A stretch of DNA of 63,148 nt, from assembly GCA_903858815.1 (NCBI GenBank), contig CAIOKE010000021.1, positions 1 to 63,148 on the forward strand. Direction: 5' to 3'. Below, one piece after another: positions 37,968-46,398 of this stretch. The number at the start of each line of letters is the position of its first letter. Within the stretch, counting starts at the first letter, position 1. Origin of the DNA: an uncultured Planctomycetaceae bacterium. Its GTDB lineage: Bacteria; Planctomycetota; Planctomycetia; Planctomycetales; Planctomycetaceae. Below the pieces are notes generated by a model that saw nothing but the letters and a program-made list of their open reading frames with translations, did no database searches and had not been told where the DNA came from. The position numbers and the translations under genes are program-made.

Positions 37968-40900
37968 ATGGTTCGGGTGCCTCTGGAAGAGCAGAGTGAA
38001 ACTGAGCGGGTTGTGGAGTCTGCTCCACGAAAAAGACGCAGTCTGCTGCGTTTTCCGATCAGGATGCTGATGTTGGTAACGCTGTTTGTGCTGCTGGCAC
38101 CCAGTCTGATCACTTGGACCGGTGTGGCACCGACGGTACTGCGGCAGCTGGCACCGCAGTTAGCGGACGCTGTGCAGTTTCAGTCGCTCACCCTGCACTG
38201 GTGGACTCCGGTGGAAATCCGCCAGCTCGAAGTTGCGGACCTGAGTGGCAGTGTTACAGAACCTCGGGAAGGTCGCCTGCTGACAGTGCCTCGAATTTCG
38301 ACAGCGCAGCCCCTGTGGCAGATTGCTCAGATGCTGGGTCGGGGGGCCGAGATTCTGATTGAGGATCCTGAGTTACGGCTGGAGTCATCTGCGGAAGGCA
38401 GTAATCTGCTGACGACGATTGACAGGCTGGTGGGGACACAGCCCGAGGGCGGCACAGGCAGCAGTCTGCCGGAGTTGCGGATACGGATTCGACGCGGAGC
38501 AGTTTTCGCTGAGTATCGGACGGAGTCCCCCGCCCTGCCCGACTTTGAAGAGCCGCTGGCGGCAGTCATGCGGGATGTGGAGTGCAGTGTGCGTCTGCAG
38601 ACGGCGGACCGTTTTCCGGCGCTGAGTCTGACGGCTCGTCTGGAGGATGCTGGTGGTGCAGCTGATCTGGAGCTGCATTTTGACCCGCAGGCGGATGAGT
38701 CGGGGCGACAGAAGCTGCAGGCTGGCGCTACGAGGCTGAACCTTGCTGCTCTGCGACCGTTTCTGCAGGCTGCGGGTGTGGGTCTGGAGGCTGAGGGAGA
38801 GATCAGTGGCGGTCTTGATGCTCGCGTGGCCGGGACCTCGCTGGCCAGTGGTCTGGCAGGTCGTCTGCTGCTGAATGGCACCGGCATTCGATTTCGCAGC
38901 AGCAGCTGGTCGGACGGTGAGTGGATTCGGCTGGGCGCCGTGAAAGCGGAAGGGGCTGTTGCTCTGGCTGCCGATGGGCTGGCCGTGGATGAGCTGAGTC
39001 TGAATTCAGACTGTCTGACCATTTCCGGCAATGGGGAGCTGCGAACGTCGAGCAGTTCGAAGGCGTCCAGCGGTCAGCTGGAACTGGTATGCACCGCAGC
39101 GCTGCCGGAGCTGATAAACCCGCTGAAGAAAACTCTGGGTGTTGCGCATGCTGTGACTGTGTCGTCCGGGCAGTTGAATCTGTCGTTGCGGGCTCCGACG
39201 TCGGTGGATGGTCAGTGGGATCTGACGGCAGGGACCAGCGAACTGCAGGTTCATAATGCGGGTGGTCTGCAGGTTGTGCCATCGCTCAGACTGACGGCTG
39301 CTGGAACTCTGGTTGAGGGATCGCCGCGACTGGGGACGGCAGAGCTGACAGCTCCCTGCGGCTCACTGGATTGTCAGCCACAGGACGAACTGTGGCTGGT
39401 CTCCGGGAATCTGGATCCACAGCAGCTTTGGCAGCTGCTCAGTCAGTTTGCTGAGATTCCGGCACCTGGCCTGAAATCCTCGCTGAAATTCCGAACACTG
39501 GCTGGCATCGCTGATGAGGCTGTGCAATTGAACGATCTGACGGTGACATCAGCAGATCTGAAATGTTTCGGCAGGGCACTGCGGATTCCGTACGGTGCTG
39601 GTGTCGGCATGCCTGCCGGTTTGCTGGAGTTGCAGGGCTCGGCGCCTGCCATCAAGACCCTCGCTGGTCCGTGGCACGATGCGTGGTGGCTTTCTGAGCA
39701 GGCCAGTGTGGAGTGCAGCGTTGAGGTGGCTCCTGGTAAGCCACTGGGTCTGCGGTTCAGGGCTACACCGTTGCAGCTGGCAAATACGGCAGCGAATGCT
39801 GTACGTTCCGTCTCCAGTCGTCGACCATCAGTACCGACATCAGCACAGTCGAGCATGATTTCTGAGCAGGCATTCATCGTTGATGAGGCTGAGCTGCAGT
39901 TATCACTGCTGCCGATGTCGAACGGGACGGACTATGAGATCACGGCAGGTCGGTTGAGTCTGCCGGGGCTGCAGGCAGACCTGAGTGGCAGTGTGACCGT
40001 GAAGGATGCCGGAGTCCTGGTGAATGCTGCGGCGGAGACGCAGTACGATCTGGCGGTACTGCAGACCCGGATGTTTACTCCTGACTCAGGTGTGCAATTG
40101 TCTGGTGCAGGAACAACTCAGCTGAAGTTTACGGGTGATCCACTTGTTTACACGGAAACGACTCCACCAGCAGGTGGTCCAGCCCGCTTCACAGGCAGTG
40201 GTCGAATTGCGTGGCAGCGGATTACCTGTCGTGGGGTTGAACTGGGTCCGGCAGAGGCTGATCTGAAGCTGGCCGACTATCTGCTGGAGTCCGCTCCGAT
40301 CCAGTGCAGTCTGAACGGTGGTCAGGCCGTTGTGACACCGCAGTACGATTTGTGGGGTTCGCGAGTGGCTTTGGGAGCTGGCAGTCGGGTTGAGCAGTTG
40401 CAGTTGAATCGGGATTTTTGCGAAGCATGGCTCAGCTACATCAATCCACTGCTGGCAGATGCAGTGGAAGTTCAGGGTGCGCTTTCGGTACGTGTTGAGC
40501 AGTTGCTGTGGGATTTCAATTCAGTGACAGACTGCCATGCTGTGGGCGAACTGACCATCCACGAAGCTGCCGCCGCACCGGGGAGCGGTCTGACGCCACT
40601 GCTGGCCGTGCTGGAGGCTGCGAAGAAACGCGATCTGGCAGCCGCTGTCAGTGTGGATACCAGCAGATTTCAGGTGGCCATGCCGTTGCAACGGATCCCG
40701 TTCCGAGTGGAACAGGGAATGGTCAGGCATGAGGGGTTGCAGCTGGAGGCTGCCGGATATCGGTTGGCGTCTTCGGGAGCCGTGGGGCTGGGGGGGCAGC
40801 TGCAGTTGACGCTGGACGTGCCTTTGGAGAAGGTGGCAAGTGGAGGCCGAACAGCACGGCTTCCGGTGCGGGGAACAATTTCCCGACCGCAGCCGGATAC

Positions 40901-41009
40901 GGCCGCGCTGGTCCAGACGCTGGCTGCTGATCAACTGCAAAAACGTCTTGGTGACAAAGTGGACCGGACGGTTAACCAGCAGTTGAATCGGCTGTTAGAG
41001 CGATTTTGA
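37968..41009 (+). CDS. Large AsmA-like envelope protein
   Basis: About 1013 residues from ATG 37968, which has AGGAA at 6 bp; an ATG two codons earlier overlaps that site. A charged cytoplasmic tail (EEQSETERVVESAPRKRR) precedes one membrane helix (MLMLVTLFVLLAPSLITW). The rest is a long, beta-strand-rich periplasmic region with repeated strand-turn units and a final segment QTLAADQLQKRLGDKVDRTVNQQLNRLLERF. This is the layout of AsmA/TamB-like proteins, which bridge the periplasm and move or position lipids and outer-membrane proteins. The assignment rests on architecture rather than a specific motif. The two preceding secreted proteins may work with it. Confidence 0.72.
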   Translation: MVRVPLEEQSETERVVESAPRKRRSLLRFPIRMLMLVTLFVLLAPSLITWTGVAPTVLRQLAPQLADAVQFQSLTLHWWTPVEIRQLEVADLSGSVTEPREGRLLTVPRISTAQPLWQIAQMLGRGAEILIEDPELRLESSAEGSNLLTTIDRLVGTQPEGGTGSSLPELRIRIRRGAVFAEYRTESPALPDFEEPLAAVMRDVECSVRLQTADRFPALSLTARLEDAGGAADLELHFDPQADESGRQKLQAGATRLNLAALRPFLQAAGVGLEAEGEISGGLDARVAGTSLASGLAGRLLLNGTGIRFRSSSWSDGEWIRLGAVKAEGAVALAADGLAVDELSLNSDCLTISGNGELRTSSSSKASSGQLELVCTAALPELINPLKKTLGVAHAVTVSSGQLNLSLRAPTSVDGQWDLTAGTSELQVHNAGGLQVVPSLRLTAAGTLVEGSPRLGTAELTAPCGSLDCQPQDELWLVSGNLDPQQLWQLLSQFAEIPAPGLKSSLKFRTLAGIADEAVQLNDLTVTSADLKCFGRALRIPYGAGVGMPAGLLELQGSAPAIKTLAGPWHDAWWLSEQASVECSVEVAPGKPLGLRFRATPLQLANTAANAVRSVSSRRPSVPTSAQSSMISEQAFIVDEAELQLSLLPMSNGTDYEITAGRLSLPGLQADLSGSVTVKDAGVLVNAAAETQYDLAVLQTRMFTPDSGVQLSGAGTTQLKFTGDPLVYTETTPPAGGPARFTGSGRIAWQRITCRGVELGPAEADLKLADYLLESAPIQCSLNGGQAVVTPQYDLWGSRVALGAGSRVEQLQLNRDFCEAWLSYINPLLADAVEVQGALSVRVEQLLWDFNSVTDCHAVGELTIHEAAAAPGSGLTPLLAVLEAAKKRDLAAAVSVDTSRFQVAMPLQRIPFRVEQGMVRHEGLQLEAAGYRLASSGAVGLGGQLQLTLDVPLEKVASGGRTARLPVRGTISRPQPDTAALVQTLAADQLQKRLGDKVDRTVNQQLNRLLERF

Positions 41010-41423
41010 CGATTGCGCGGACTCTGCAGACTTCCTGTTTTCTCTGTTTTATTGTTGTGATTCGGGAAAACCTGAGTTTCTGGGGGTGCGATTCGGGGGA
41101 CTGTTGCAGAGTTTAACGAATTCGCCAGGATCCTTCAGGCGAAAGCAGGTCGCGAGGGGAAGTCTTTTCTGACTTTACCGATCCGGCAGCAGATAGTGAA
41201 CTTTTCACGTTTCTGCCGGGGGCTGTGACTCAGCGTGCCATGGGGTGGTGGAAACGGGGCAGTCCCCGTGTTTTGAACGCCTCGCGGTCGCCGAAAGATT
41301 TCGAACCAGAATGTCATCAATTGCGCTGACCCTGTTTTCCTCTGTCAGAAAACTCAAACCGACAGGACATACGATTCCATCGCCCCTGCAGGCTGGCGTT
41401 GGTGTTCAGATCGCGGAGAGACT
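41010..41423. other. Leader region of hppA
   Basis: 414 bp with no gene. The pyrophosphatase start is preceded by GGAGAG; promoter elements were not resolved. Confidence 0.45.
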
Positions 41424-43667
41424 ATGAATTCTTTGATTTATGCGGTTCCGGCGGCCGGCCTTATTGGACTGGCGTTCAGTGTTTATCGGTATCGTTCGAT
41501 CGCCAGTGAGGATCCGGGCACCGAGGTGATGCGGATGCTGGCCGCTCGCATTCGCGGCGGAGCGATGGCATTCCTGCGTGCTGAATACTCAGTGATGCTG
41601 GGTTTCATACTTGTTGTGGCCGGGCTGATGTACATGATGGGCCTGTCAGAAGGCTCGCATCCATTGATAGCGCTGGCATTTGTGCTGGGCGCTGTCTTCT
41701 CGGGTCTGGCCGGTTTTTTTGGGATGCGTGTTGCCACACTGGCGAACGTGAGAACTGCTGCTGCCGCGCGTCGTGGGCTGGCACCCGCACTGTTGATTGC
41801 CTTTGGTGGCGGATCGGTGATGGGTCTGACGGTCGTGGGTCTGGGCATGCTGGGCCTTGGTGGCCTGTATGTGGTGTTCAGTCAGGTGCTGGGAACGGAT
41901 GCTTCATCTGCGGCTCGCCTGACAACAGTTCTGACGGGTTTTTCCTTCGGTGCCTCTTCGGTCGCGTTATTTGCTCGTCTGGGCGGCGGGATTTATACCA
42001 AGGCTGCTGACGTTGGTGCTGACCTTGTTGGCAAGGTCGAAGCTGGAATTCCCGAAGATCATCCACTGAATCCGGCGACGATTGCAGACAACGTAGGCGA
42101 CAACGTCGGCGATGTGGCAGGAATGGGTGCCGACCTGTTTGAGAGCTTTGTGGGTGCAATTGTCGGAGCGATGGTTCTGGGTGCAGCTTTGGCAGTGAAG
42201 TCCGAGTTTCAGGGGTCTCTGGGTGGCCTGAGTGCAGTCATTCTGCCGTTGCTGCTGGGTGCCGCAGGAGTGATCTGCAGTGTATTTGGTACGTTCTTCG
42301 TCACTGGTGATGACAATGTGGATCCGGCGCGTGCACTGAACCGGGGCGAGGTCCTTGCGGCGATTGCCATGCTGGTTGCCAGTTATCTGATTATTATGGG
42401 TGTGCTGCCTGAAAAATGGCTGGCTCCGGAGGGCTTTGAAGTCACTCGAATGGGTGTCTTCTGGGCGTCGATTATCGGGCTGGGTGCGGGCATGGCGATT
42501 GGTTTTGTGACGGAGTACTACACGGGTACGGGGCGCCGTCCGGTGATTGAGATTGTGGAGCAATCAGTCACTGGAGCAGCGACGAATGTGATCGCGGGTG
42601 TGGGCGTGGGCATGCTGTCGACGGCCATTCCGATGCTGCTGATTGCCTTTGCAATTCTGGGGGCTTATGAGCTGGCGGGATTGTATGGGATCGCCATCGC
42701 TGCAGTGGGGATGCTGTCGAATACGGGCATTCAGCTGGCAGTGGATGCCTATGGTCCGATCGCCGACAATGCCGGCGGGATTGCCGAGATGAGTGGTCTT
42801 CCGAAGGATGTGCGTGGACGGACCGATCAACTGGATGCGGTGGGGAATACGACTGCGGCAATCGGTAAGGGATTTGCTATTGGTTCTGCGGCCCTGACCG
42901 CCCTGGCATTGTTCAGTGCCTATATGACGACGGCTGGCCTGAAGTCCATCGATATTGCGAATCCGCGGGTGATGTGCGGACTGTTTATTGGCGCCATGAT
43001 GCCATTTCTGTTTTCGGCGATGGCCATGCGTGCAGTGGGTCGAGCGGCCACCAGTATGATTGCTGAAGTTCGTCGCCAGTTTCGCGAAGTGCCGATCCTG
43101 CGGGAAGCTCTGGAAATCTGCAAACGCAACGAACATTCTGCGATGGATTCGTGGAGTGAAGCCGATCGAACTGTCATGGCGCGAGCTCTGGAGAAGGTTG
43201 ACAGCGATTCGTGTATTGCGATTTCCACAAAGGCATCTCTGCGTGAGATGGTTCTGCCGGGTATTCTGGCGGTTGTGGGACCGGTTGGTGCGGGATTCCT
43301 TGGTGGTGGCGGGATGCTGGGCGGACTGCTGGCCGGTGTGACCGTCAGTGGCGTGATGCTGGCGATTTTCCAGTCCAATGCTGGTGGTGCGTGGGACAAC
43401 GCGAAGAAGATGATTGAGGGTGGTGTGACGGTCAATGGTGTCGAGTATCGCAAGGGCAGCACGGCGCATGCGGCTGCAGTTGTGGGTGACACTGTGGGTG
43501 ACCCGTTCAAAGATACTTCAGGGCCTTCGCTGAATATTCTGCTGAAACTGGTGTCGGTTGCCGCACTGGTGATTGCTCCCTGGCTGACCACCGACGAGAA
43601 GTCTGCAGTTCAGGTGCCGGCTCAGGCTGCCGAGGCCAGCGCCGTTGTGGCACCAGCGACTCCCTGA
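41424..43667 (+). CDS. hppA: Membrane-bound ion-pumping pyrophosphatase
   Basis: Pyrophosphate-energised H+ or Na+ pump, 747 residues with about 16 membrane spans, in the normal range. The PPi-binding signature [20 protein letters not shown] followed by [19 protein letters not shown] is present, as are [13 protein letters not shown] and the C-terminal [16 protein letters not shown]. Ala478 after GNTT, where K+-independent enzymes have Lys, marks it as the K+-stimulated type, a class that includes both Na+ and H+ pumps. It converts biosynthetic pyrophosphate into ion-motive force. The C-terminal 25 residues are Ala-rich. Single gene, convergent with the dehydrogenase at 43700. Confidence 0.97.
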   Translation: MNSLIYAVPAAGLIGLAFSVYRYRSIASEDPGTEVMRMLAARIRGGAMAFLRAEYSVMLGFILVVAGLMYMMGLSEGSHPLIALAFVLGAVFSGLAGFFGMRVATLANVRTAAAARRGLAPALLIAFGGGSVMGLTVVGLGMLGLGGLYVVFSQVLGTDASSAARLTTVLTGFSFGASSVALFARLGGGIYTKAADVGADLVGKVEAGIPEDHPLNPATIADNVGDNVGDVAGMGADLFESFVGAIVGAMVLGAALAVKSEFQGSLGGLSAVILPLLLGAAGVICSVFGTFFVTGDDNVDPARALNRGEVLAAIAMLVASYLIIMGVLPEKWLAPEGFEVTRMGVFWASIIGLGAGMAIGFVTEYYTGTGRRPVIEIVEQSVTGAATNVIAGVGVGMLSTAIPMLLIAFAILGAYELAGLYGIAIAAVGMLSNTGIQLAVDAYGPIADNAGGIAEMSGLPKDVRGRTDQLDAVGNTTAAIGKGFAIGSAALTALALFSAYMTTAGLKSIDIANPRVMCGLFIGAMMPFLFSAMAMRAVGRAATSMIAEVRRQFREVPILREALEICKRNEHSAMDSWSEADRTVMARALEKVDSDSCIAISTKASLREMVLPGILAVVGPVGAGFLGGGGMLGGLLAGVTVSGVMLAIFQSNAGGAWDNAKKMIEGGVTVNGVEYRKGSTAHAAAVVGDTVGDPFKDTSGPSLNILLKLVSVAALVIAPWLTTDEKSAVQVPAQAAEASAVVAPATP

Positions 43668-43699
43668 ACGAAACTGACTGTGGATAGAAGGTCGACTGG

Positions 43700-44785
43700 T
43701 CAGTCTGCGTTCAGGCTGGCCAGTACGGCATCCGTCATCTGCTGAGTCGAGCATTTTCCGCCGAGGTCTGGAGTGCGGATCTGCGGGTCCTGCAGTGCCC
43801 GTGGAATGGCCTTTCGCAGCAGCGCTGCAGCGGCCCGGCAAGCCGGAGTCTGCAGCCAGTCCAGCATCAGTCCCAGTGACAGAATCATGGCCATCGGATT
43901 GGCAATACCCTGCCCTGCAATATCCGGTGCGGTTCCGTGGCAAGGCTGAAATACGGCGACCTCAGCACCGACGTCTGCGGAGGGGGCCATGCCCATACCA
44001 CCAACCAGTGCGGCGGCAAGATCGCTGAGGATATCCCCGAACATATTTTCGGTGACCAGCACATCGAAAGACTGTGGGCGTCTGACAAGATGCAGCGCTG
44101 CGGCATCGACGTACATCCGATCGGTCTGCACGTCAGGATACAGTTGGGCAATCTGATCAAAATACTGACGAAAACGGACCATGGATGGCAGGACATTGGC
44201 CTTATCGACCAGTGTCACGTGATGTCGCCGCTGGCGTGCCAGCTGGAAGGCCGCATGAAACAGGCGTTCGCTGCCAGCGCGAGTAATTCGCAGGATATCA
44301 TCCACAGTCTCAGATTCGGGGGCAACCTGGCGTCCCCGTGAATGGAACAGACCTTCCGTATTTTCCCGCAGGATCAGCAGATCAATATCACCAGGCTGCG
44401 CCTGCTTCAGTGGCGAATCCATGGCGTGGTACAGGTACACCGGTCGAATGCCCTGATACAGCTGAAAATGTTCTCGCAGATCGATCTGTGGTGTCACCTC
44501 GCGACCATCCGGCTGGCGGACATGCGGCAGTCCCATCGCGGCCAGCAGGACCGCATCTGCATCGCGGCAGGCCTGCAGAGTTGCTGCTGGTAGTGCAGAA
44601 CCACTGCGGAGGTATTCTGCTGCGCCAGCGGCACACGGCCTTAACTGCAGTTTCAGATCAGGACGACACTGCTGCAGCCGCTGCAGGACGGCGATGGCAG
44701 CGTCCATGACCTCCGGACCGATCCCATCGCCGGGTAATACTGCGATTGTCAGTTCATGACTGTCATCATTGCACGCAGCCGTCAT
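43700..44785 (-). CDS. Isocitrate/isopropylmalate-family decarboxylating dehydrogenase
   Basis: NAD(P)-dependent beta-decarboxylating dehydrogenase, 361 residues from ATG 44785, 28 bp after the manC stop; a longer frame would overlap manC. Features: IAVLPGDGIGPEVMDAA, LLILRENTEGLF, DKANVLPSMVRFRQYF with the catalytic Lys, VTENMFGDILSDLAAALVG with metal-binding Asp, and CHGTAPDIAGQGIANP. The pattern lies between LeuB, isocitrate and tartrate/homoisocitrate dehydrogenases. No leuC or leuD neighbours argue for leucine synthesis, so the substrate is left open. Confidence 0.87.
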   Translation of the reverse strand: MTAACNDDSHELTIAVLPGDGIGPEVMDAAIAVLQRLQQCRPDLKLQLRPCAAGAAEYLRSGSALPAATLQACRDADAVLLAAMGLPHVRQPDGREVTPQIDLREHFQLYQGIRPVYLYHAMDSPLKQAQPGDIDLLILRENTEGLFHSRGRQVAPESETVDDILRITRAGSERLFHAAFQLARQRRHHVTLVDKANVLPSMVRFRQYFDQIAQLYPDVQTDRMYVDAAALHLVRRPQSFDVLVTENMFGDILSDLAAALVGGMGMAPSADVGAEVAVFQPCHGTAPDIAGQGIANPMAMILSLGLMLDWLQTPACRAAAALLRKAIPRALQDPQIRTPDLGGKCSTQQMTDAVLASLNAD

Positions 44786-44813
44786 CCGGAAGCCTTCCGT
44801 CTGTTCGCCTGCG

Positions 44814-45890
44814 CTACAGGTACTGCTGCAGCTGCTGTTCCGTGAGCAGATCCAGCAGTTGCTTGATCCGTTCGGACTGAGCTGCATCAGCCACAAGTGT
44901 GGCATCAGGCGTGTGAACAATGATCAGATTGCGGAGCCCCAGCGTAGCCACGAGATGGTCGTCAGATGTGCGCACGATGCAGCCCTGCGTGTCGACTCCG
45001 GCAAACAGACCATCCGTCGTATTGCCCTGCGGATCACTGCCGTTCAGGCGAGGAAGCGACAGCCAGCTGCCGACATCATCCCACTGGAACGGAGCCTCCA
45101 GCACGCAGACATTCTGTGCGCGTTCGAGAACGGCATAATCAATGGAAATACTTTTCAGCAGGGGGAATTTCTGAGCCAGTACCTGCGGGTAATCGGGGGT
45201 GTCTGCTGCTGCATCAATCTCGCGCAGGCCGGCAGCAAGCTCCGGCTCATACTGCTGCAGCAGATTCATGATGGTGGCCGCTTTCCAGCAGAAGATTCCG
45301 CAGTTCCAGAAGTAGCGACCATCCCGCAGATACTGTTCGGCGACAGCCTGCTGCGGCTTCTCGCGAAAGGCCTGCACCTGGAACAGGGTCGGAGTATCAG
45401 TATCGAGGCGTGTACCGCGTTCGATATAGCCGTAACCGGTGGACGGAAACGTGGGGATGACGCCGAAAAGCACAAGGCTTTCCGGGCTTTGCTGCACGAT
45501 CGACACTGCTCGCAGTGCACCGCGACTGAATGCCTCATCTGTGCGAATGACGTGATCTGCCGGCATCACAAACATGATGCCCTCGGGATCTCTGCGCAGG
45601 ATTTCGAGGGCTGCCAGCCCCACACAGGCGGCCGTATTGCGTGCTGCCGGTTCCACCAGCACGTTTCCGGCTGGCAGCGATGGCAGCTGTTCACGAACGG
45701 CATCGGCCTGCACGGCGTTCGTTACCACCCACGAATTCTGTGCAGAGACCCATGTGGAGCAGCGGTCCAGAGTCTGCTGGATCATCGTGCGGCGGCCGGC
45801 AAGGCTGAGCAGTTGTTTGGGAGTTTTTTTTCGGCTTTGGGGCCAGAATCGAGTTCCGCTTCCTCCGGCCATAATCACTGCGTGCAGCAT
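44814..45890 (-). CDS. manC: Mannose-1-phosphate guanylyltransferase
   Basis: GDP-mannose pyrophosphorylase, 358 residues: the short form with only the nucleotidyltransferase and left-handed beta-helix parts, lacking the C-terminal phosphomannose isomerase domain. The signature AVIMAGGSGTRFWPQSRKKTPKQL is at the N terminus (seen here split as MAGGSGTRFWP and KTPKQLL); later motifs are VEPAARNTAACVGLAA, FREKPQQAVAEQYL, WNCGIFCWKA and YAVLERA. It makes GDP-mannose for surface glycans. It is 73 bp downstream of the response regulator gene and 28 bp upstream of the dehydrogenase on the minus strand. Confidence 0.93.
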   Translation of the reverse strand: MLHAVIMAGGSGTRFWPQSRKKTPKQLLSLAGRRTMIQQTLDRCSTWVSAQNSWVVTNAVQADAVREQLPSLPAGNVLVEPAARNTAACVGLAALEILRRDPEGIMFVMPADHVIRTDEAFSRGALRAVSIVQQSPESLVLFGVIPTFPSTGYGYIERGTRLDTDTPTLFQVQAFREKPQQAVAEQYLRDGRYFWNCGIFCWKAATIMNLLQQYEPELAAGLREIDAAADTPDYPQVLAQKFPLLKSISIDYAVLERAQNVCVLEAPFQWDDVGSWLSLPRLNGSDPQGNTTDGLFAGVDTQGCIVRTSDDHLVATLGLRNLIIVHTPDATLVADAAQSERIKQLLDLLTEQQLQQYL

Positions 45891-45963
45891 CAGTCAGGCT
45901 CCAATGAATCTCTGTCAGAACACCGGAATTTCGGTGACCATCTGATTGCTGGATTTGTCAGGT

Positions 45964-46377
45964 TCAGGACTGGCTGAGGTCGCGATTGCCAGCAGAACCA
46001 GCGATCGCTCGAGCCACCGCATCCAGCATCACTTCCATGGCAAACGGCTTGCGCAGGTAGTCCACCACACCCAGCATCTCGGCATAGGCTTTGTGTCGAC
46101 TGCCTTCGTTGGCCGTCATCATGATGACCGGCGGAGCATCGGGCAGTTCGGCGAGGAATTCGAGGACGGGGAAACCACCCATTCGTGGCATCATCATGTC
46201 GGTCAGTACAAGGTCCGGGCGCTGTTGCTGGATCAGTCGTCGGCCGTCCTGCCCATTCGATGCCGCAACAACCCGATAACCGGCTGCGGTCAGTACACTC
46301 TGAATCGTCGTCGAGATGTCGCGATCATCCTCAATCAACACGATCGTTTTTTTGCTCGCTGTCTGATCCCCGCTCAT
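45964..46377 (-). CDS. Single-domain response regulator
   Basis: CheY-like receiver domain only, 137 residues. Acidic pocket IEDDRD near residues 15-20, phospho-acceptor Asp60 in [13 protein letters not shown], conserved Thr in VIMMTAN and Lys in YLRKPF. It has no output domain, so it likely acts by protein contact or as a phosphorelay shuttle. The gene starts 21 bp after the stop of the cytochrome/WD40 gene, which implies co-transcription. No cognate kinase is adjacent. Confidence 0.93.
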   Translation of the reverse strand: MSGDQTASKKTIVLIEDDRDISTTIQSVLTAAGYRVVAASNGQDGRRLIQQQRPDLVLTDMMMPRMGGFPVLEFLAELPDAPPVIMMTANEGSRHKAYAEMLGVVDYLRKPFAMEVMLDAVARAIAGSAGNRDLSQS

Positions 46378-46398
46378 ATCTGCTGCTCCTGTGCAAGA

